Below are positions 54,716 through 63,092 of a DNA stretch of 64,000 nucleotides, piece by piece. A program made the position numbers and the translations under genes. The stretch is taken from positions 62,001 to 126,000 of the forward strand of contig NZ_JACJKH010000001.1 in assembly GCF_016900655.1 (NCBI RefSeq), read 5' to 3'. The first letter of the stretch is position 1. Every line of letters starts with the position of its first letter. The notes beneath the pieces are model-generated. The model was not told the DNA's origin. It saw only the letters and a program-made list of their open reading frames with translations, and did no database searches. This DNA comes from Drancourtella massiliensis. Lineage in GTDB: Bacteria > Bacillota > Clostridia > Lachnospirales > Lachnospiraceae.

Positions 54716-55239
54716 AAATCGCGGGAGCGGTTCTTGTAGTTTCTGCCTGTTCGGCCCTTGGCTTCGGTTACGGGCGGTCGCTGAACCAGCATCTGGAAGA
54801 ACTGCGTTTCTTGAGAGAATTGTATCAGATGATCCGGGGCGAGATTGAATATACCAGGGAGCCGTTCCCGGAGGTGATGCTGGAGATCTCTTCCAGAATC
54901 AAGGAGCCGTATGCATCGTTGTTTGTGCAGGCGCACCGGGTGTTTGAGGAGCAGGGAAGCCTTAAGTTTCCGGAGTGGTTCCGTGAATATACCTCCCGGA
55001 CTTTGGAGGCATATCGAAAGGAAAAGCATCTGTCCGCAGAGGAGTGGGAAATATTTCTTTCCCTTGGGAGCCAGACCGGATATCTGGATCTTAAGATGCA
55101 GACGGGGATGCTGAAACTCTCGGGAGAACGATGGGAAAAATGGATCCGGGAGGCGGAAGCGGAGATTGGTCCCAGGCGGAGGATCGGGAACTGTCTTGGA
55201 GTGCTTGGCGGGGTTTTTCTTACGATTCTGTTTTTGTAA
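54706..55239 (+). CDS. spoIIIAB: Stage III sporulation protein AB
   Basis: The 177-residue protein begins with a hydrophobic anchor (LLKIAGAVLVVSACSALGFGYG), has a helical region with LRELYQMIRGEIEYTREPFPEV, and ends in a membrane segment (CLGVLGGVFLTILFL). It belongs to the T2SF-like component family of the channel. GTG 54706 has AGGAGGGG upstream and overlaps spoIIIAA by 10 bp. Confidence 0.93.
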   Translation: MLLKIAGAVLVVSACSALGFGYGRSLNQHLEELRFLRELYQMIRGEIEYTREPFPEVMLEISSRIKEPYASLFVQAHRVFEEQGSLKFPEWFREYTSRTLEAYRKEKHLSAEEWEIFLSLGSQTGYLDLKMQTGMLKLSGERWEKWIREAEAEIGPRRRIGNCLGVLGGVFLTILFL

Positions 55240-55288
55240 AAAACGATGGATGAAATGCTGGGAGAAAAAAGAAGGGAAGGAAGTGCGT

Positions 55289-55483
55289 ATGAGTGTCAGT
55301 CTGATCTTTAAAATTGCCGCAGTGGGAATTCTGGTCTCGGTTTTAAGCCAGGTGTTAAAGCACAGCGGGAGGGAGGAGCAGGCGTTTTTGACCAGTCTTG
55401 CCGGGCTGATTCTGGTCCTGATCTGGATTGTGCCGTATATCTACGATCTGTTTGAAACCATGAGGCGTCTGTTTGCCCTGTAG
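55289..55483 (+). CDS. spoIIIAC: Stage III sporulation protein AC
   Basis: The 64-residue membrane protein has two hydrophobic segments (LIFKIAAVGILVSVLSQVL and FLTSLAGLILVLIWIVPYIY), the usual size for SpoIIIAC. ATG 55289 is preceded by GGAAGG. It sits in the conserved spoIIIA order. Confidence 0.93.
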   Translation: MSVSLIFKIAAVGILVSVLSQVLKHSGREEQAFLTSLAGLILVLIWIVPYIYDLFETMRRLFAL

Positions 55484-55518
55484 CTGTAAATAAAATGACG
55501 AGGCGAAGGAGGGAGTAG

Positions 55519-55905
55519 ATGTCCATACAAAAAGCAGCGGCCATCAGTGTATGTGCGGCACTGATTGCGTTGCAGTTTAAGGGAGGAAAAACAGAATACG
55601 GAATTTATGTCAGTATTGCGGCGGGAATTCTGCTTGGTACGGGGATTATTGGAAAGCTCAGCACAGTGCTGGATACGGTAAAGGAGATCGGCTCGTTCCT
55701 CCAGATTGAAGGCTCTTATCTTGGAGTTCTCCTGAAGATGCTTGGTATTACTTATGTGGCGGAATTTGCCTCCAATATCTGCAAAGATTCCGGCTGCCAG
55801 ACCATCGCCGCCCAGATTCAGCTCTTCGGGAAGATCACAGTGCTGGCGCTTGGAATGCCGGTACTCCTGACGCTGCTTCGGACGATTGAGGCGTTTTTAT
55901 CATGA
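55519..55905 (+). CDS. spoIIIAD: Stage III sporulation protein AD
   Basis: The 128-residue protein has about four membrane segments, including GIYVSIAAGILLGTGIIGKL, and EFASNICKDSGCQTIAAQIQLFGK, a family-typical stretch. The start follows AAGGAGGGAG. It overlaps spoIIIAE by 4 bp. Confidence 0.94.
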   Translation: MSIQKAAAISVCAALIALQFKGGKTEYGIYVSIAAGILLGTGIIGKLSTVLDTVKEIGSFLQIEGSYLGVLLKMLGITYVAEFASNICKDSGCQTIAAQIQLFGKITVLALGMPVLLTLLRTIEAFLS

Positions 55906-57062
55906 GAAGAAAGGAAAGCAGAATCGTTCTGGCAGTCCTTCTTGGAATTCTCCTGTTTTGGGGCGGCCTGAGTGTGACGGCAGAAGCAGCAAACGGGGAG
56001 GAGGAAACACCGGAGGCGGCCCGGGAGATGATGGAGGATCTGGATTTCACGGATGTGGATAAGATGATGCGGGAAATCCTTCCGGATGAGAGAATCCGGT
56101 TTGCCGATGTTCTGGAGACGTTTATGGAAGGGGATGTGTCCGGTGCCTTGCAGCTTGCGGGAAAAGGACTTCTTGGCACCTTGTTTTCGGTCCTTTCCGA
56201 AAACAGACAGGCGATGCTCCACATCCTGGTGATCGCGCTGATTGCGGCAGTCTTTGCCAACTTCAGCCATGTGTTTGCGGCAGGACAGGCTGCGGATGCG
56301 GGATTTTTTATTTTGTATCTGCTTTTGATTACGTTGCTTTTGCAGACCTTTGAGATGATGATGGATGCGGTTACATCTGGGCTGCAGCTTTTGACGGATT
56401 TTATGCAGGTGCTCTGTCCGGTCTACCTGATGGCCGCGGCTGTGGTCACGGGGAGCGCGACTTCTGTTGTGTTTTATAATCTGATGCTGTTCCTTATTTT
56501 TCTCGTCCAGAATGTGGTCTGCTATCTGATTCTACCGCTGATCCATGTATATCTGATGATCCGTCTGATGGATGAACTCTCCCCGGAACCATTTCTGGGA
56601 CGGTTTGCGGAACTGGTGGAAACGGTGATCAGCTGGATCTTAAAGACGATGCTGGTAGGAATTGTGGGGATGAATCTGATCCAGGGGCTCATCAGTCCGG
56701 TACTTGACCAGGTCAGGCGAAGCGGACTGCAAAAAGGGCTGGAATCCATTCCTGGAATTGGAAATACCATTGGAGGAATGACGGAGATTATCGTTTCGGC
56801 GCTGACGCTGATCCGGAATGGAATCGGAGTGGCCGGCGCGGTTATCTGTGTGGTGATCTGTCTCATTCCGGTTATTCAGATTGCAGTGATGGCGCTTCTA
56901 TATAAATTGACCGCGGCGCTCCTGGAGCCGGTTTCGGATAAACGGGTGGTCGGATGCATTGCAGGTGCAGGAGACGGAGCGGTGCTTCTGTTAAAAACCG
57001 TCTATACCAGTGCAGTGCTGTTTTTGATTACCATCGTGATTGTGGCGGCCGTTCGGTCATAG
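55902..57062 (+). CDS. spoIIIAE: Stage III sporulation protein AE
   Basis: The 386-residue polytopic protein has an N-terminal signal sequence (IVLAVLLGILLFWGGLSVTAEA), a short acidic segment and about six to eight membrane helices. VETVISWILKTMLVGIVGMN and GIGNTIGGMTEIIVSALTLI belong to the conserved membrane core. It is thought to form part of the inner channel. It starts by ATGA overlap with spoIIIAD. Confidence 0.95.
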   Translation: MRRKESRIVLAVLLGILLFWGGLSVTAEAANGEEETPEAAREMMEDLDFTDVDKMMREILPDERIRFADVLETFMEGDVSGALQLAGKGLLGTLFSVLSENRQAMLHILVIALIAAVFANFSHVFAAGQAADAGFFILYLLLITLLLQTFEMMMDAVTSGLQLLTDFMQVLCPVYLMAAAVVTGSATSVVFYNLMLFLIFLVQNVVCYLILPLIHVYLMIRLMDELSPEPFLGRFAELVETVISWILKTMLVGIVGMNLIQGLISPVLDQVRRSGLQKGLESIPGIGNTIGGMTEIIVSALTLIRNGIGVAGAVICVVICLIPVIQIAVMALLYKLTAALLEPVSDKRVVGCIAGAGDGAVLLLKTVYTSAVLFLITIVIVAAVRS

Positions 57063-57070
57063 GAGGAGAC

Positions 57071-57409
57071 ATGTTTACATATATATATGACTGGATAAAG
57101 AATCTTGTTTTTTATCTGATCTTGATGACAATGCTGATGCAGATCATTCCGGATTCCGATTACAAAAAGTATATCCGCTTTTTTACGGGACTGGTATTGA
57201 TTCTGCTTCTGGCAAGGCCGGTGCTTGGGGTATTCCAGCTGGAGGGAGAATTTGAAAACCTGTATCACAGTATGGAATACCGCCAGAACGTAAAGGAAAT
57301 GGAACGGGCGAGGGAACAATTTGAGTCTGCGGAGGAGGGATATTTTGAATGGCAGCAGGACATGGCTTCAGAATCTTCTGAAGGGCGGGAAAATGCCGAT
57401 GAAAAATAA
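57071..57409 (+). CDS. spoIIIAF: Stage III sporulation protein AF
   Basis: The 112-residue protein has two N-terminal membrane segments (IKNLVFYLILMTMLMQIIP and FFTGLVLILLLARPVLGVF), then a charged soluble tail rich in Glu. ATG 57071 has AGGAGGAG upstream. It overlaps spoIIIAG by 17 bp. Confidence 0.93.
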   Translation: MFTYIYDWIKNLVFYLILMTMLMQIIPDSDYKKYIRFFTGLVLILLLARPVLGVFQLEGEFENLYHSMEYRQNVKEMERAREQFESAEEGYFEWQQDMASESSEGRENADEK

Positions 57410-57878
57410 GTGGCTGCTTCTGCTGCTTGCCGGGTTTTTGCTTCTGGTGATAGCACTTCCTGTTTCTGAACCTGAAAACAGGAAGACAAAAGAGGCTGAA
57501 ACCGACACCGTGAAAGAAGAGGATTACGCTTCCATGGCTGAGGCTAAGCTGGAAAAGATTCTGGCGCAGATGGAAGGGGCAGGGAAGGTGAAGGTGATGA
57601 TTACTCTTTCTTCCTCTTCAGAAAAGATAGTGGAAAAAGACAAGGAGACATCCAAAGATGAAACCCAAAGTACAAGCAGCGAGACAACGGTTTATGAAGA
57701 AACGACAGACAGGGGACAGACGCCTTATGTGGCAAAAGAACTGACTCCGGCAGTGGAAGGGGTGGTAGTGCTCTGTGAGGGAGGAGACGAACCGGTTGTG
57801 GTACAACAGATTACAGAGGCGGTTGAGGCATTATTTCCCGTAGAGTCACATAAGATTAAGGTAGTAAAGATGAAATAG
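57393..57878 (+). CDS. spoIIIAG: Stage III sporulation protein AG
   Basis: SpoIIIAG forms a large ring in the intermembrane space. The 161-residue protein has one N-terminal membrane helix (WLLLLLAGFLLLVIALP) and the ring-building domain with LEKILAQMEGAGKVKVMITL and LTPAVEGVVVLCEGGD. Between them is a Ser/Thr/Glu-rich insertion (about residues 78-110) matching the extra beta region seen in this family. ATG 57393 was chosen; ATG 57399 is possible. Confidence 0.93.
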   Translation: MPMKNKWLLLLLAGFLLLVIALPVSEPENRKTKEAETDTVKEEDYASMAEAKLEKILAQMEGAGKVKVMITLSSSSEKIVEKDKETSKDETQSTSSETTVYEETTDRGQTPYVAKELTPAVEGVVVLCEGGDEPVVVQQITEAVEALFPVESHKIKVVKMK

Positions 57879-57898
57879 GAAAAGCAGGAGGAATGACG

Positions 57899-58615
57899 GT
57901 GAAACGATTGATTAAGAAAAATCAGGTGATTGTGGCGGCACTGGCATTGATGATCGCGGCGGCAGGGTATCTGAATTATTCAGGAAAACTTTTTGAAAGT
58001 ACAGATGACAGCGGAGTTTCCCAGCAGGCAAACAGTGAACTACTTGATATTTCCGAGGAAGATATCGAGACCGGGTCCGGGGATATTGAAAGCCAGGATC
58101 AGGACGCGTCCGAGGAAACGGACGGGGATGTGGAAGGCACCCCGGGAGAGGCTGTGCTGACAAGCGGAGAGGTGAAAAATACGGTGGCTCAGGCCAAGGT
58201 ATCCAGAGAACAGGTACGGGCGAAAAACAAGGAGACGTTGCAGGGGATTATCGACAGCGCTTCTGTGACAGAGGAACAGAAAGAAGAGGCGGTAAATCAG
58301 ATGATCGAGCTGACCAGGGTGGCTGAGCAGGAGTCTGCGGCAGAAACGCTGCTTGCCTCAAAAGGATTTACCGAGACGGTTGTGACAGTCAGTGAAGGGG
58401 AAGCGGATGTGGTCGTCGGAAATGTGGAAATGACGGAGGCAAACCGTGCCCAGATCGAGGATATTGTCACAAGAAAAACCGGAGTGGCGCCGGAAAATAT
58501 CGTCATCACTCCGATGAATAAAAAGGCGGACCAGAATACCGCTGCTGCAGAGGGCACGTCTTCGGATTCGGAAACCAACACGGAAGGCACAGAGAATACG
58601 GAAACAGCAGAATAA
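57899..58615 (+). CDS. spoIIIAH: Stage III sporulation protein AH
   Basis: SpoIIIAH sits in the mother-cell membrane and binds forespore SpoIIQ. The 238-residue protein has an N-terminal anchor (VIVAALALMIAAAGYLNYSG), an acidic linker (about residues 40-80) and the YscJ/FliF-like domain with KGFTETVVTVSEGEADVVVG. A Ser/Thr/Glu tail follows. GTG 57899 is preferred because AGGAGG lies seven bases upstream; ATG 57893 would be only one base from it. No spoIIQ is in the window. Confidence 0.92.
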   Translation: MKRLIKKNQVIVAALALMIAAAGYLNYSGKLFESTDDSGVSQQANSELLDISEEDIETGSGDIESQDQDASEETDGDVEGTPGEAVLTSGEVKNTVAQAKVSREQVRAKNKETLQGIIDSASVTEEQKEEAVNQMIELTRVAEQESAAETLLASKGFTETVVTVSEGEADVVVGNVEMTEANRAQIEDIVTRKTGVAPENIVITPMNKKADQNTAAAEGTSSDSETNTEGTENTETAE

Positions 58616-58671
58616 AAAGCGGACATCACGCGTAAAAGGTCCGAAAAATGCGGTCTGGACGGGAAAACCTG

Positions 58672-58701
58672 TTGCGAAATTCAGGATGGATGTGCTACAA
58701 T
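58672..58701 (+). promoter_or_regulatory. Predicted promoter of prfC
   Basis: TTGCGA (58672-58677), an 18-bp spacer and TACAAT (58696-58701). Confidence 0.55.
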
Positions 58702-58765
58702 ATTTACCTGTGTGGAATCATATGGAAGATTCCGGGTAGAATAAAAGAAAATACAGGAGAGTATC

Positions 58766-60358
58766 ATGTCAAAGATTACAGATGAAATAAAAAAGCGGAG
58801 AACGTTCGCAATTATTTCCCACCCGGATGCCGGGAAGACGACATTGACTGAAAAATTTTTATTATATGGCGGAGCCATCAATCAGGCAGGTTCTGTAAAA
58901 GGAAAAGCGACTGCAAAGCATGCGGTGTCAGACTGGATGGAGATCGAAAAGGAGAGAGGAATCTCGGTCACCTCTTCGGTACTGCAGTTTAATTATGGGG
59001 GATATTGCATCAATATCCTTGATACTCCGGGACATCAGGATTTCTCGGAGGACACATACCGGACCCTGATGGCGGCGGATTCCGCCGTGATGGTGATCGA
59101 CGCATCCAAAGGTGTGGAGGCGCAGACAAGAAAGCTGTTCAAAGTCTGCGTCATGCGTCATATCCCGATCTTTACCTTTATTAACAAGATGGACCGGGAA
59201 GCGATGGATACCTTCGAGCTTCTGGATGATATCGAAAAGGAGCTTGGCATCGCAACCTGTCCGGTCAACTGGCCGATCGGATCGGGAAAGGCATTCCGCG
59301 GGGTATATGACAGAAATGAAGAGGAGATCGAGCTGTTCTTCGATACGAAAAAGGGAACGACTACAGGGGAAGTAAAGAAGATCCGTCTGGATGACCCGGA
59401 TGTGGACAGTTACATGGATCCGGACCAGAAAGAGCAGCTGTTAGGAGAAATCGAGCTTTTGGACGGGGCAAGTGCAGAGTTTGACCAGGATCTGGTGGAT
59501 AAAGGAGAGCTTTCTCCGGTCTTCTTCGGATCTGCGCTTACCAACTTCGGAGTAGAGACCTTCCTGCAGCATTTCCTCAAAATGACGACGTCTCCGCTTC
59601 CGAGACATTCGGACAAAGGCGACATCGATCCGATGACGGAGAAAGATTTTTCCGCCTTTGTATTTAAAATTCAGGCAAATATGAATAAGGCACACCGGGA
59701 CCGGATCGCATTTATGCGCATCTGTTCCGGAGAGTTTGACGCAGGGATGGACGCCTTCCATATTCAGGGAGGAAAGAAAGTCCGTCTCTCCCAGCCGCAG
59801 CAGATGATGGCAAGTGAGAGAAAAATGATCGAGAAAGCATACGGCGGAGATATCATCGGAATTTTTGATCCGGGCATTTTCTCAATCGGAGATACGATCA
59901 CCACATCCCCGGAAAAATTTGCCTATGAGGGGATTCCGACCTTTGCGCCGGAGCACTTTGCACGGGTGCGCCAGGTAGATACGATGAAGAGAAAGCAGTT
60001 CATCAAAGGGATCAATCAGATTGCCCAGGAGGGTGCGATCCAGATTTTCCAGGAGTTTAACACCGGAATGGAGGAGATTATCGTCGGTGTAGTCGGCGTT
60101 CTGCAGTTCGATGTGTTGAAATACCGTCTGAAAAATGAGTACGGTGTGGATATCATTCTGGAAACGCTGCCGTATGAGCATATCCGCTGGATCGAAAATG
60201 AGGAAATCGATATGGATCGTCTGACCGGTACATCCGATATGAAGAAGATCAAAGATCTGAAAGAAAGACCACTGCTCTTGTTTGTACACGAATGGAGCAT
60301 CCGGATGACACTGGAGAGAAATGAAGGACTGAAGCTTTCCGAGTTTGGCCGGTCTTAA
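58766..60358 (+). CDS. prfC: Peptide chain release factor 3
   Basis: RF3 is a GTPase that recycles RF1/RF2 from the ribosome. The 530-residue protein has G1 SHPDAGKTTLTEKF, G2-region EKERGISVTSSVLQF, DTPGHQDFSEDTYRTL and NKMDREA. Later RF3-type motifs include FFGSALTNFGV, VFKIQANMNKAHRDR and GVVGVLQFDVLKYRLKNEYG. The start follows CAGGAGAG. It is a single gene with its own promoter. Confidence 0.96.
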   Translation: MSKITDEIKKRRTFAIISHPDAGKTTLTEKFLLYGGAINQAGSVKGKATAKHAVSDWMEIEKERGISVTSSVLQFNYGGYCINILDTPGHQDFSEDTYRTLMAADSAVMVIDASKGVEAQTRKLFKVCVMRHIPIFTFINKMDREAMDTFELLDDIEKELGIATCPVNWPIGSGKAFRGVYDRNEEEIELFFDTKKGTTTGEVKKIRLDDPDVDSYMDPDQKEQLLGEIELLDGASAEFDQDLVDKGELSPVFFGSALTNFGVETFLQHFLKMTTSPLPRHSDKGDIDPMTEKDFSAFVFKIQANMNKAHRDRIAFMRICSGEFDAGMDAFHIQGGKKVRLSQPQQMMASERKMIEKAYGGDIIGIFDPGIFSIGDTITTSPEKFAYEGIPTFAPEHFARVRQVDTMKRKQFIKGINQIAQEGAIQIFQEFNTGMEEIIVGVVGVLQFDVLKYRLKNEYGVDIILETLPYEHIRWIENEEIDMDRLTGTSDMKKIKDLKERPLLLFVHEWSIRMTLERNEGLKLSEFGRS

Positions 60359-60410
60359 CCGAAGGGATACAGGTTTGTCAATACCATAGCATTGATGATG
60401 AAATTGTTCA

Positions 60411-60450
60411 GGGGTCGTTGCAGCTTCTTTTATTAAGCTGCAACGGCCCC
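60411..60450. terminator. Hairpin between convergent prfC and Rpn-type gene
   Basis: GGGGTCGTTGCAGCTT and AAGCTGCAACGGCCCC form a 16-bp stem with one T-G pair and an 8-nt loop. It could stop transcription from either side. Confidence 0.75.
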
Positions 60451-60481
60451 TCTTTCAATCTCTGACTTTCGATCCTTCTGT

Positions 60482-61705
60482 TTAAACGAGCTGCTTTTGA
60501 AAATCGACTGGGGACATTCCGCATGCAGACGCTGCCTGTTCCAGATTCAGGACCCCTTCCTGATATAATTCCATCACGGCATCCTTCCGTCCCTGCTCAT
60601 GCGCAGCATCTTTCTGCGCACGAACTGTTTCCAACAGCCTTTGAGTTTCAGAAAGTTTTCCCTGAGTATTTTCAGACCGTTGTTCCGCCTCAATCGTTTT
60701 TTGTTCCGCCTCAACCGTTTTTCGTTCAGCCTCGGCAGTTTTTCGTTCAGCCTCGGCAGTTTTTTGTTCAGCCACGGCAGCCTTTTGTTCTGCTTCGACT
60801 GCTTTCTGTTCAGCCACGGCAGCCTTTTGTTCTGCTTCGACTGCTTTCTGTTCAGCCACGGCAGCCTTTTGTTCTGCTTCAACCACTTTTCGTTCCGCCT
60901 CGACTATTTTCCGCGCTGCCTTTTCCAGTTTTTCCTGTGCGTCTGTCAACTGCTGAAAAGTACGTTCGGCCTGTCGCTGCAGGGACAGCTGATCTCGAAT
61001 TGCACGTTCTCTTGCCTCATATGCACGGCGTTTTTCTTCATCCTGGCTCATTTCCATCAGATCTTCATAGGCTTCTTCAAGATAAGAATTTCCTTTTGAC
61101 ATCTCCTTTAAGTCCTCCTTTTTACCGCCGCGGAAGAATTTCATCCATGCAATGATACCGTCCGGATGATGATACTCCTTGGGAATCTTGGGGAGTTCCA
61201 GAACCTGAATTTCCAGCTTGTCACTGTACAGGCTTCCGGTTTCTTCATCGTAAATCCGGGCCTTGCGATAACAGATATCATCATTTTTATAGTAGGTAAA
61301 ATTCAAAACGCCGACATGCACGCATTTTTGAAGCTGATCATAGTCCTCGCCTTTGTGGAGTTGACTGGAAAACATCTTGCACAGATAAAACAGACTTCGG
61401 TCGTCCCAGTAGTGCATGTAGACGACCTGCATCTCGATGTCCAGCTGAGTGCCGTTTTCCAGAAGAACGTGAACATCCAGTACTCCCTTCTTTTCCTCCT
61501 CCGACCGTTTGGAAAGTTCATTTTCCAGGATGGTCGTATTCCCGATCTGATCAGGGGAAAGCTTCAGCAATTCGGCGATGAACCCTCTTCTTGTATTCGG
61601 ATTCCGCATCAGCTCTTTGAAGCACCAGTCGATGTAAGGCTTCATAATAAAATCTTCTTCCGAAGTGGCCGCGGTGGTTTGATTTGTCATGTTGTTTTGC
61701 TGCAT
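60482..61705 (-). CDS. Rpn-family PD-(D/E)XK nuclease/transposase with repeat-built coiled coil
   Basis: The 407-residue protein has an N-terminal nuclease-like domain (about residues 20-250). It begins DFIMKPYIDWCFKELM and carries the core LDVHVLLENGTQLDIEMQ with Asp...Glu-x-Gln. HYWDDRSLFYLCKMFSSQ and a YHHPDGIIAWMKFF region follow. Residues about 265-348 are a coiled coil of heptads AEQKAAV/AEQKAVE, encoded by 42-bp tandem repeats. Rpn relatives are recombination-promoting nucleases or YhgA-like transposases. ATG 61705 has AAAGGAGAC upstream on the minus strand; longer upstream reading is unlikely. Confidence 0.8.
   Translation of the reverse strand: MQQNNMTNQTTAATSEEDFIMKPYIDWCFKELMRNPNTRRGFIAELLKLSPDQIGNTTILENELSKRSEEEKKGVLDVHVLLENGTQLDIEMQVVYMHYWDDRSLFYLCKMFSSQLHKGEDYDQLQKCVHVGVLNFTYYKNDDICYRKARIYDEETGSLYSDKLEIQVLELPKIPKEYHHPDGIIAWMKFFRGGKKEDLKEMSKGNSYLEEAYEDLMEMSQDEEKRRAYEARERAIRDQLSLQRQAERTFQQLTDAQEKLEKAARKIVEAERKVVEAEQKAAVAEQKAVEAEQKAAVAEQKAVEAEQKAAVAEQKTAEAERKTAEAERKTVEAEQKTIEAEQRSENTQGKLSETQRLLETVRAQKDAAHEQGRKDAVMELYQEGVLNLEQAASACGMSPVDFQKQLV
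60680..60910 (-). repeat. Heptad-encoding tandem repeat (42-bp and 21-bp units)
   Basis: Near-identical 42-bp units begin at 60766, 60808 and 60850, the last diverging at its end. Related 21-bp half-units continue to about 60680 and 60910. All unit lengths are multiples of 21 bp, so copy changes keep the frame. Confidence 0.85.
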
Positions 61706-62019
61706 AAACAGTCTCCTTTCTGCGATGGCAATGCCTCTGACATAAGAAAACTGTTTCCGTTTCTTGTAGTCTACCATACTTTCCGGTATCAGAAAAGAGA
61801 CACCCCGAAGGAAACGGATTTTCCAGATATATTTTCTAAACACATTTTCCAGACAGGAAGCTGCCAGCCATGTTTCTTTTGTCAAACAGTTGGGTAAATC
61901 GGCGAATGCCGTGAACGATGAAAAAGCAGAATGCTTTTTCTGATGGCCAAAGGATAACACGAAAAACCGGAGCGGACAAGATGGAGAAAGATAAAATTTT
62001 TATGAAATGGCAAATCGCC
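61706..62019. other. Intergenic stretch without a supported gene
   Basis: This stretch separates the divergent Rpn-type and Asp23 genes. I see no coding sequence, RNA gene or strong inverted repeat in it. Confidence 0.6.
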
Positions 62020-62048
62020 TTGTAAGCATCCGGGGAATTTGGTATAAT
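62020..62048 (+). promoter_or_regulatory. Promoter of the Asp23/Gls24 gene
   Basis: TTGTAA (62020-62025), a 17-bp spacer and TATAAT (62043-62048). Confidence 0.7.
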
Positions 62049-62060
62049 GAACACAGTAAT

Positions 62061-62077
62061 TGTGTATTCTATACACA
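62061..62077 (+). promoter_or_regulatory. Operator-like dyad in the Asp23 leader
   Basis: TGTGTAT-TCT-ATACACA is a perfect 7-bp inverted repeat with a 3-bp centre, starting about 6 bp after the predicted transcription start. The compact symmetry suits a dimeric repressor site; as RNA, the 3-nt loop would be tight. Confidence 0.5.
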
Positions 62078-62116
62078 GGAAATGTGCATTAAGACCGAGA
62101 TGAGGAGGTTTCAGAT

Positions 62117-62497
62117 ATGGGGAAAGAAGAAAGAAATACCTATACGATCCAGGAAGAGGAGATCGGACAGGTACAGATTGCTGATGAGGTGGTAGCGATT
62201 ATTGCAGGCCTTGCGGCAATGGAAGTGGACGGCGTATCTTCCATGGCTGGCACATCCACGAGAGATCTCATCAGTAAACTGGGAAAGAAGAATCTCTCAA
62301 AGGGAGTCAAGGTAGATGTTCTGGACGGCGTAGTGACAGTATCCTTATCACTGAATTTACGGTTTGGAAAGAATATTATGGAAGTATCTTCCAAGGTACA
62401 GGAAAAAGTCAAGACAGCAATTGAAAATATGACAGGACTGACTGTCGCTGATGTCAATATCCGTGTTGTAGGCGTTGATGATGACACAGAAGCATAA
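62117..62497 (+). CDS. Asp23/Gls24 family envelope-stress-type protein (YqhY-like)
   Basis: The 126-residue protein has the Asp23 domain: IQEEEIGQVQIADEVVAIIAGLAAMEVDGVSSMAG, here described by its IADEVVAIIAG core (residues about 20-30), then VDVLDGVVTVSLSLNLRFG and VADVNIRVVGVD. In Bacillus, YqhY lies next to the acetyl-CoA carboxylase and nusB genes. The start follows GAGGAGG. It has its own promoter and a terminator-like hairpin before nusB. Confidence 0.9.
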   Translation: MGKEERNTYTIQEEEIGQVQIADEVVAIIAGLAAMEVDGVSSMAGTSTRDLISKLGKKNLSKGVKVDVLDGVVTVSLSLNLRFGKNIMEVSSKVQEKVKTAIENMTGLTVADVNIRVVGVDDDTEA

Positions 62498-62554
62498 AAC
62501 CCGCACATTGTAAAGAATAAATATACGAGAAAATGCATTTTTATGCACAATAGA

Positions 62555-62583
62555 TTGCCGCATAGCGGAAAGTACGGTATAAT
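62555..62583 (+). promoter_or_regulatory. Promoter of nusB-xseA
   Basis: TTGCCG (62555-62560), a 17-bp spacer and TATAAT (62578-62583). Confidence 0.65.
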
Positions 62584-62585
62584 GA

Positions 62586-62612
62586 GGGGTGTCGGGATGA
62601 TGCCCCTTTTTT
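62586..62612 (+). terminator. Terminator overlapping the nusB start site
   Basis: GGGGTGTC and GATGCCCC form an 8-bp stem (two G-T pairs) followed by six T. It begins before the expected nusB start (about 62590), so it fits best as the end of the Asp23 transcript. Confidence 0.65.
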
Positions 62613-62681
62613 ATTCCACAGAAAAGTTCTGCCGGTAAAAGGCAGGAAAGCCATGCGGGAAGAGCAGAGAAAGGAAGTAAT

Positions 62682-63089
62682 ATGGGAAGATCAGAAATCA
62701 GAGAACACATTTTCAGAATTTTATTTGGAAAGGAATTCCACACACCGGAAGAGCTTCCGGAGCAGGCGGATCTCTATATGGACCTTCTGAAGACGGAACG
62801 GGAAGTAAGAGAAGAGGATGAGGCGTATATTGAGGAAAAAAGCAGGAAAATTGAAGCGCTGATCCCGGAGATTGACGTGCTGATCAATGAACATACGACC
62901 GGATGGAAGACCGGAAGAATGAATAAAGTGGACCTGACAATTTTGCGGCTTGCAGTCTACGAGATCAAATGGGACGATGACATCCCGGTCAAGGTGGCGA
63001 TCAATGAAGCGGTAGAACTTGCGAAGCGGTACAGCAGTGACGAGGGTCCGGCTTTTATCAACGGAGTTCTCGCAAAGCTGGCAGATTAA
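62682..63089 (+). CDS. nusB: Transcription antitermination factor NusB
   Basis: NusB acts with NusE in rRNA antitermination. The 135-residue helical protein begins with MGRSEIREHIFRILFGKEF and has the family C-terminal signature VDLTILRLAVYEIKWDDDIPVKVAINEAVELAKRYSSDEGPAFINGVL, given here as region 85-132. The start follows GAAAGGAAG. It is followed after 3 bp by xseA. Confidence 0.95.
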   Translation: MGRSEIREHIFRILFGKEFHTPEELPEQADLYMDLLKTEREVREEDEAYIEEKSRKIEALIPEIDVLINEHTTGWKTGRMNKVDLTILRLAVYEIKWDDDIPVKVAINEAVELAKRYSSDEGPAFINGVLAKLAD

Positions 63090-63092
63090 CAG

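Noticed and set aside
60680-60910. CRISPR-like array
   Set aside because: The repeats are contiguous, in frame and encode coiled-coil heptads; there are no unique spacers.
61706-61960. N-terminal 85-codon extension of the Rpn-type gene
   Set aside because: The ribosome-binding site AAAGGAGAC sits directly before ATG 61705, and the upstream residues lack family similarity.
62586-62612. Attenuator controlling nusB
   Set aside because: The left arm lies upstream of the expected nusB transcription start, so the hairpin could form only in transcripts from the preceding gene.
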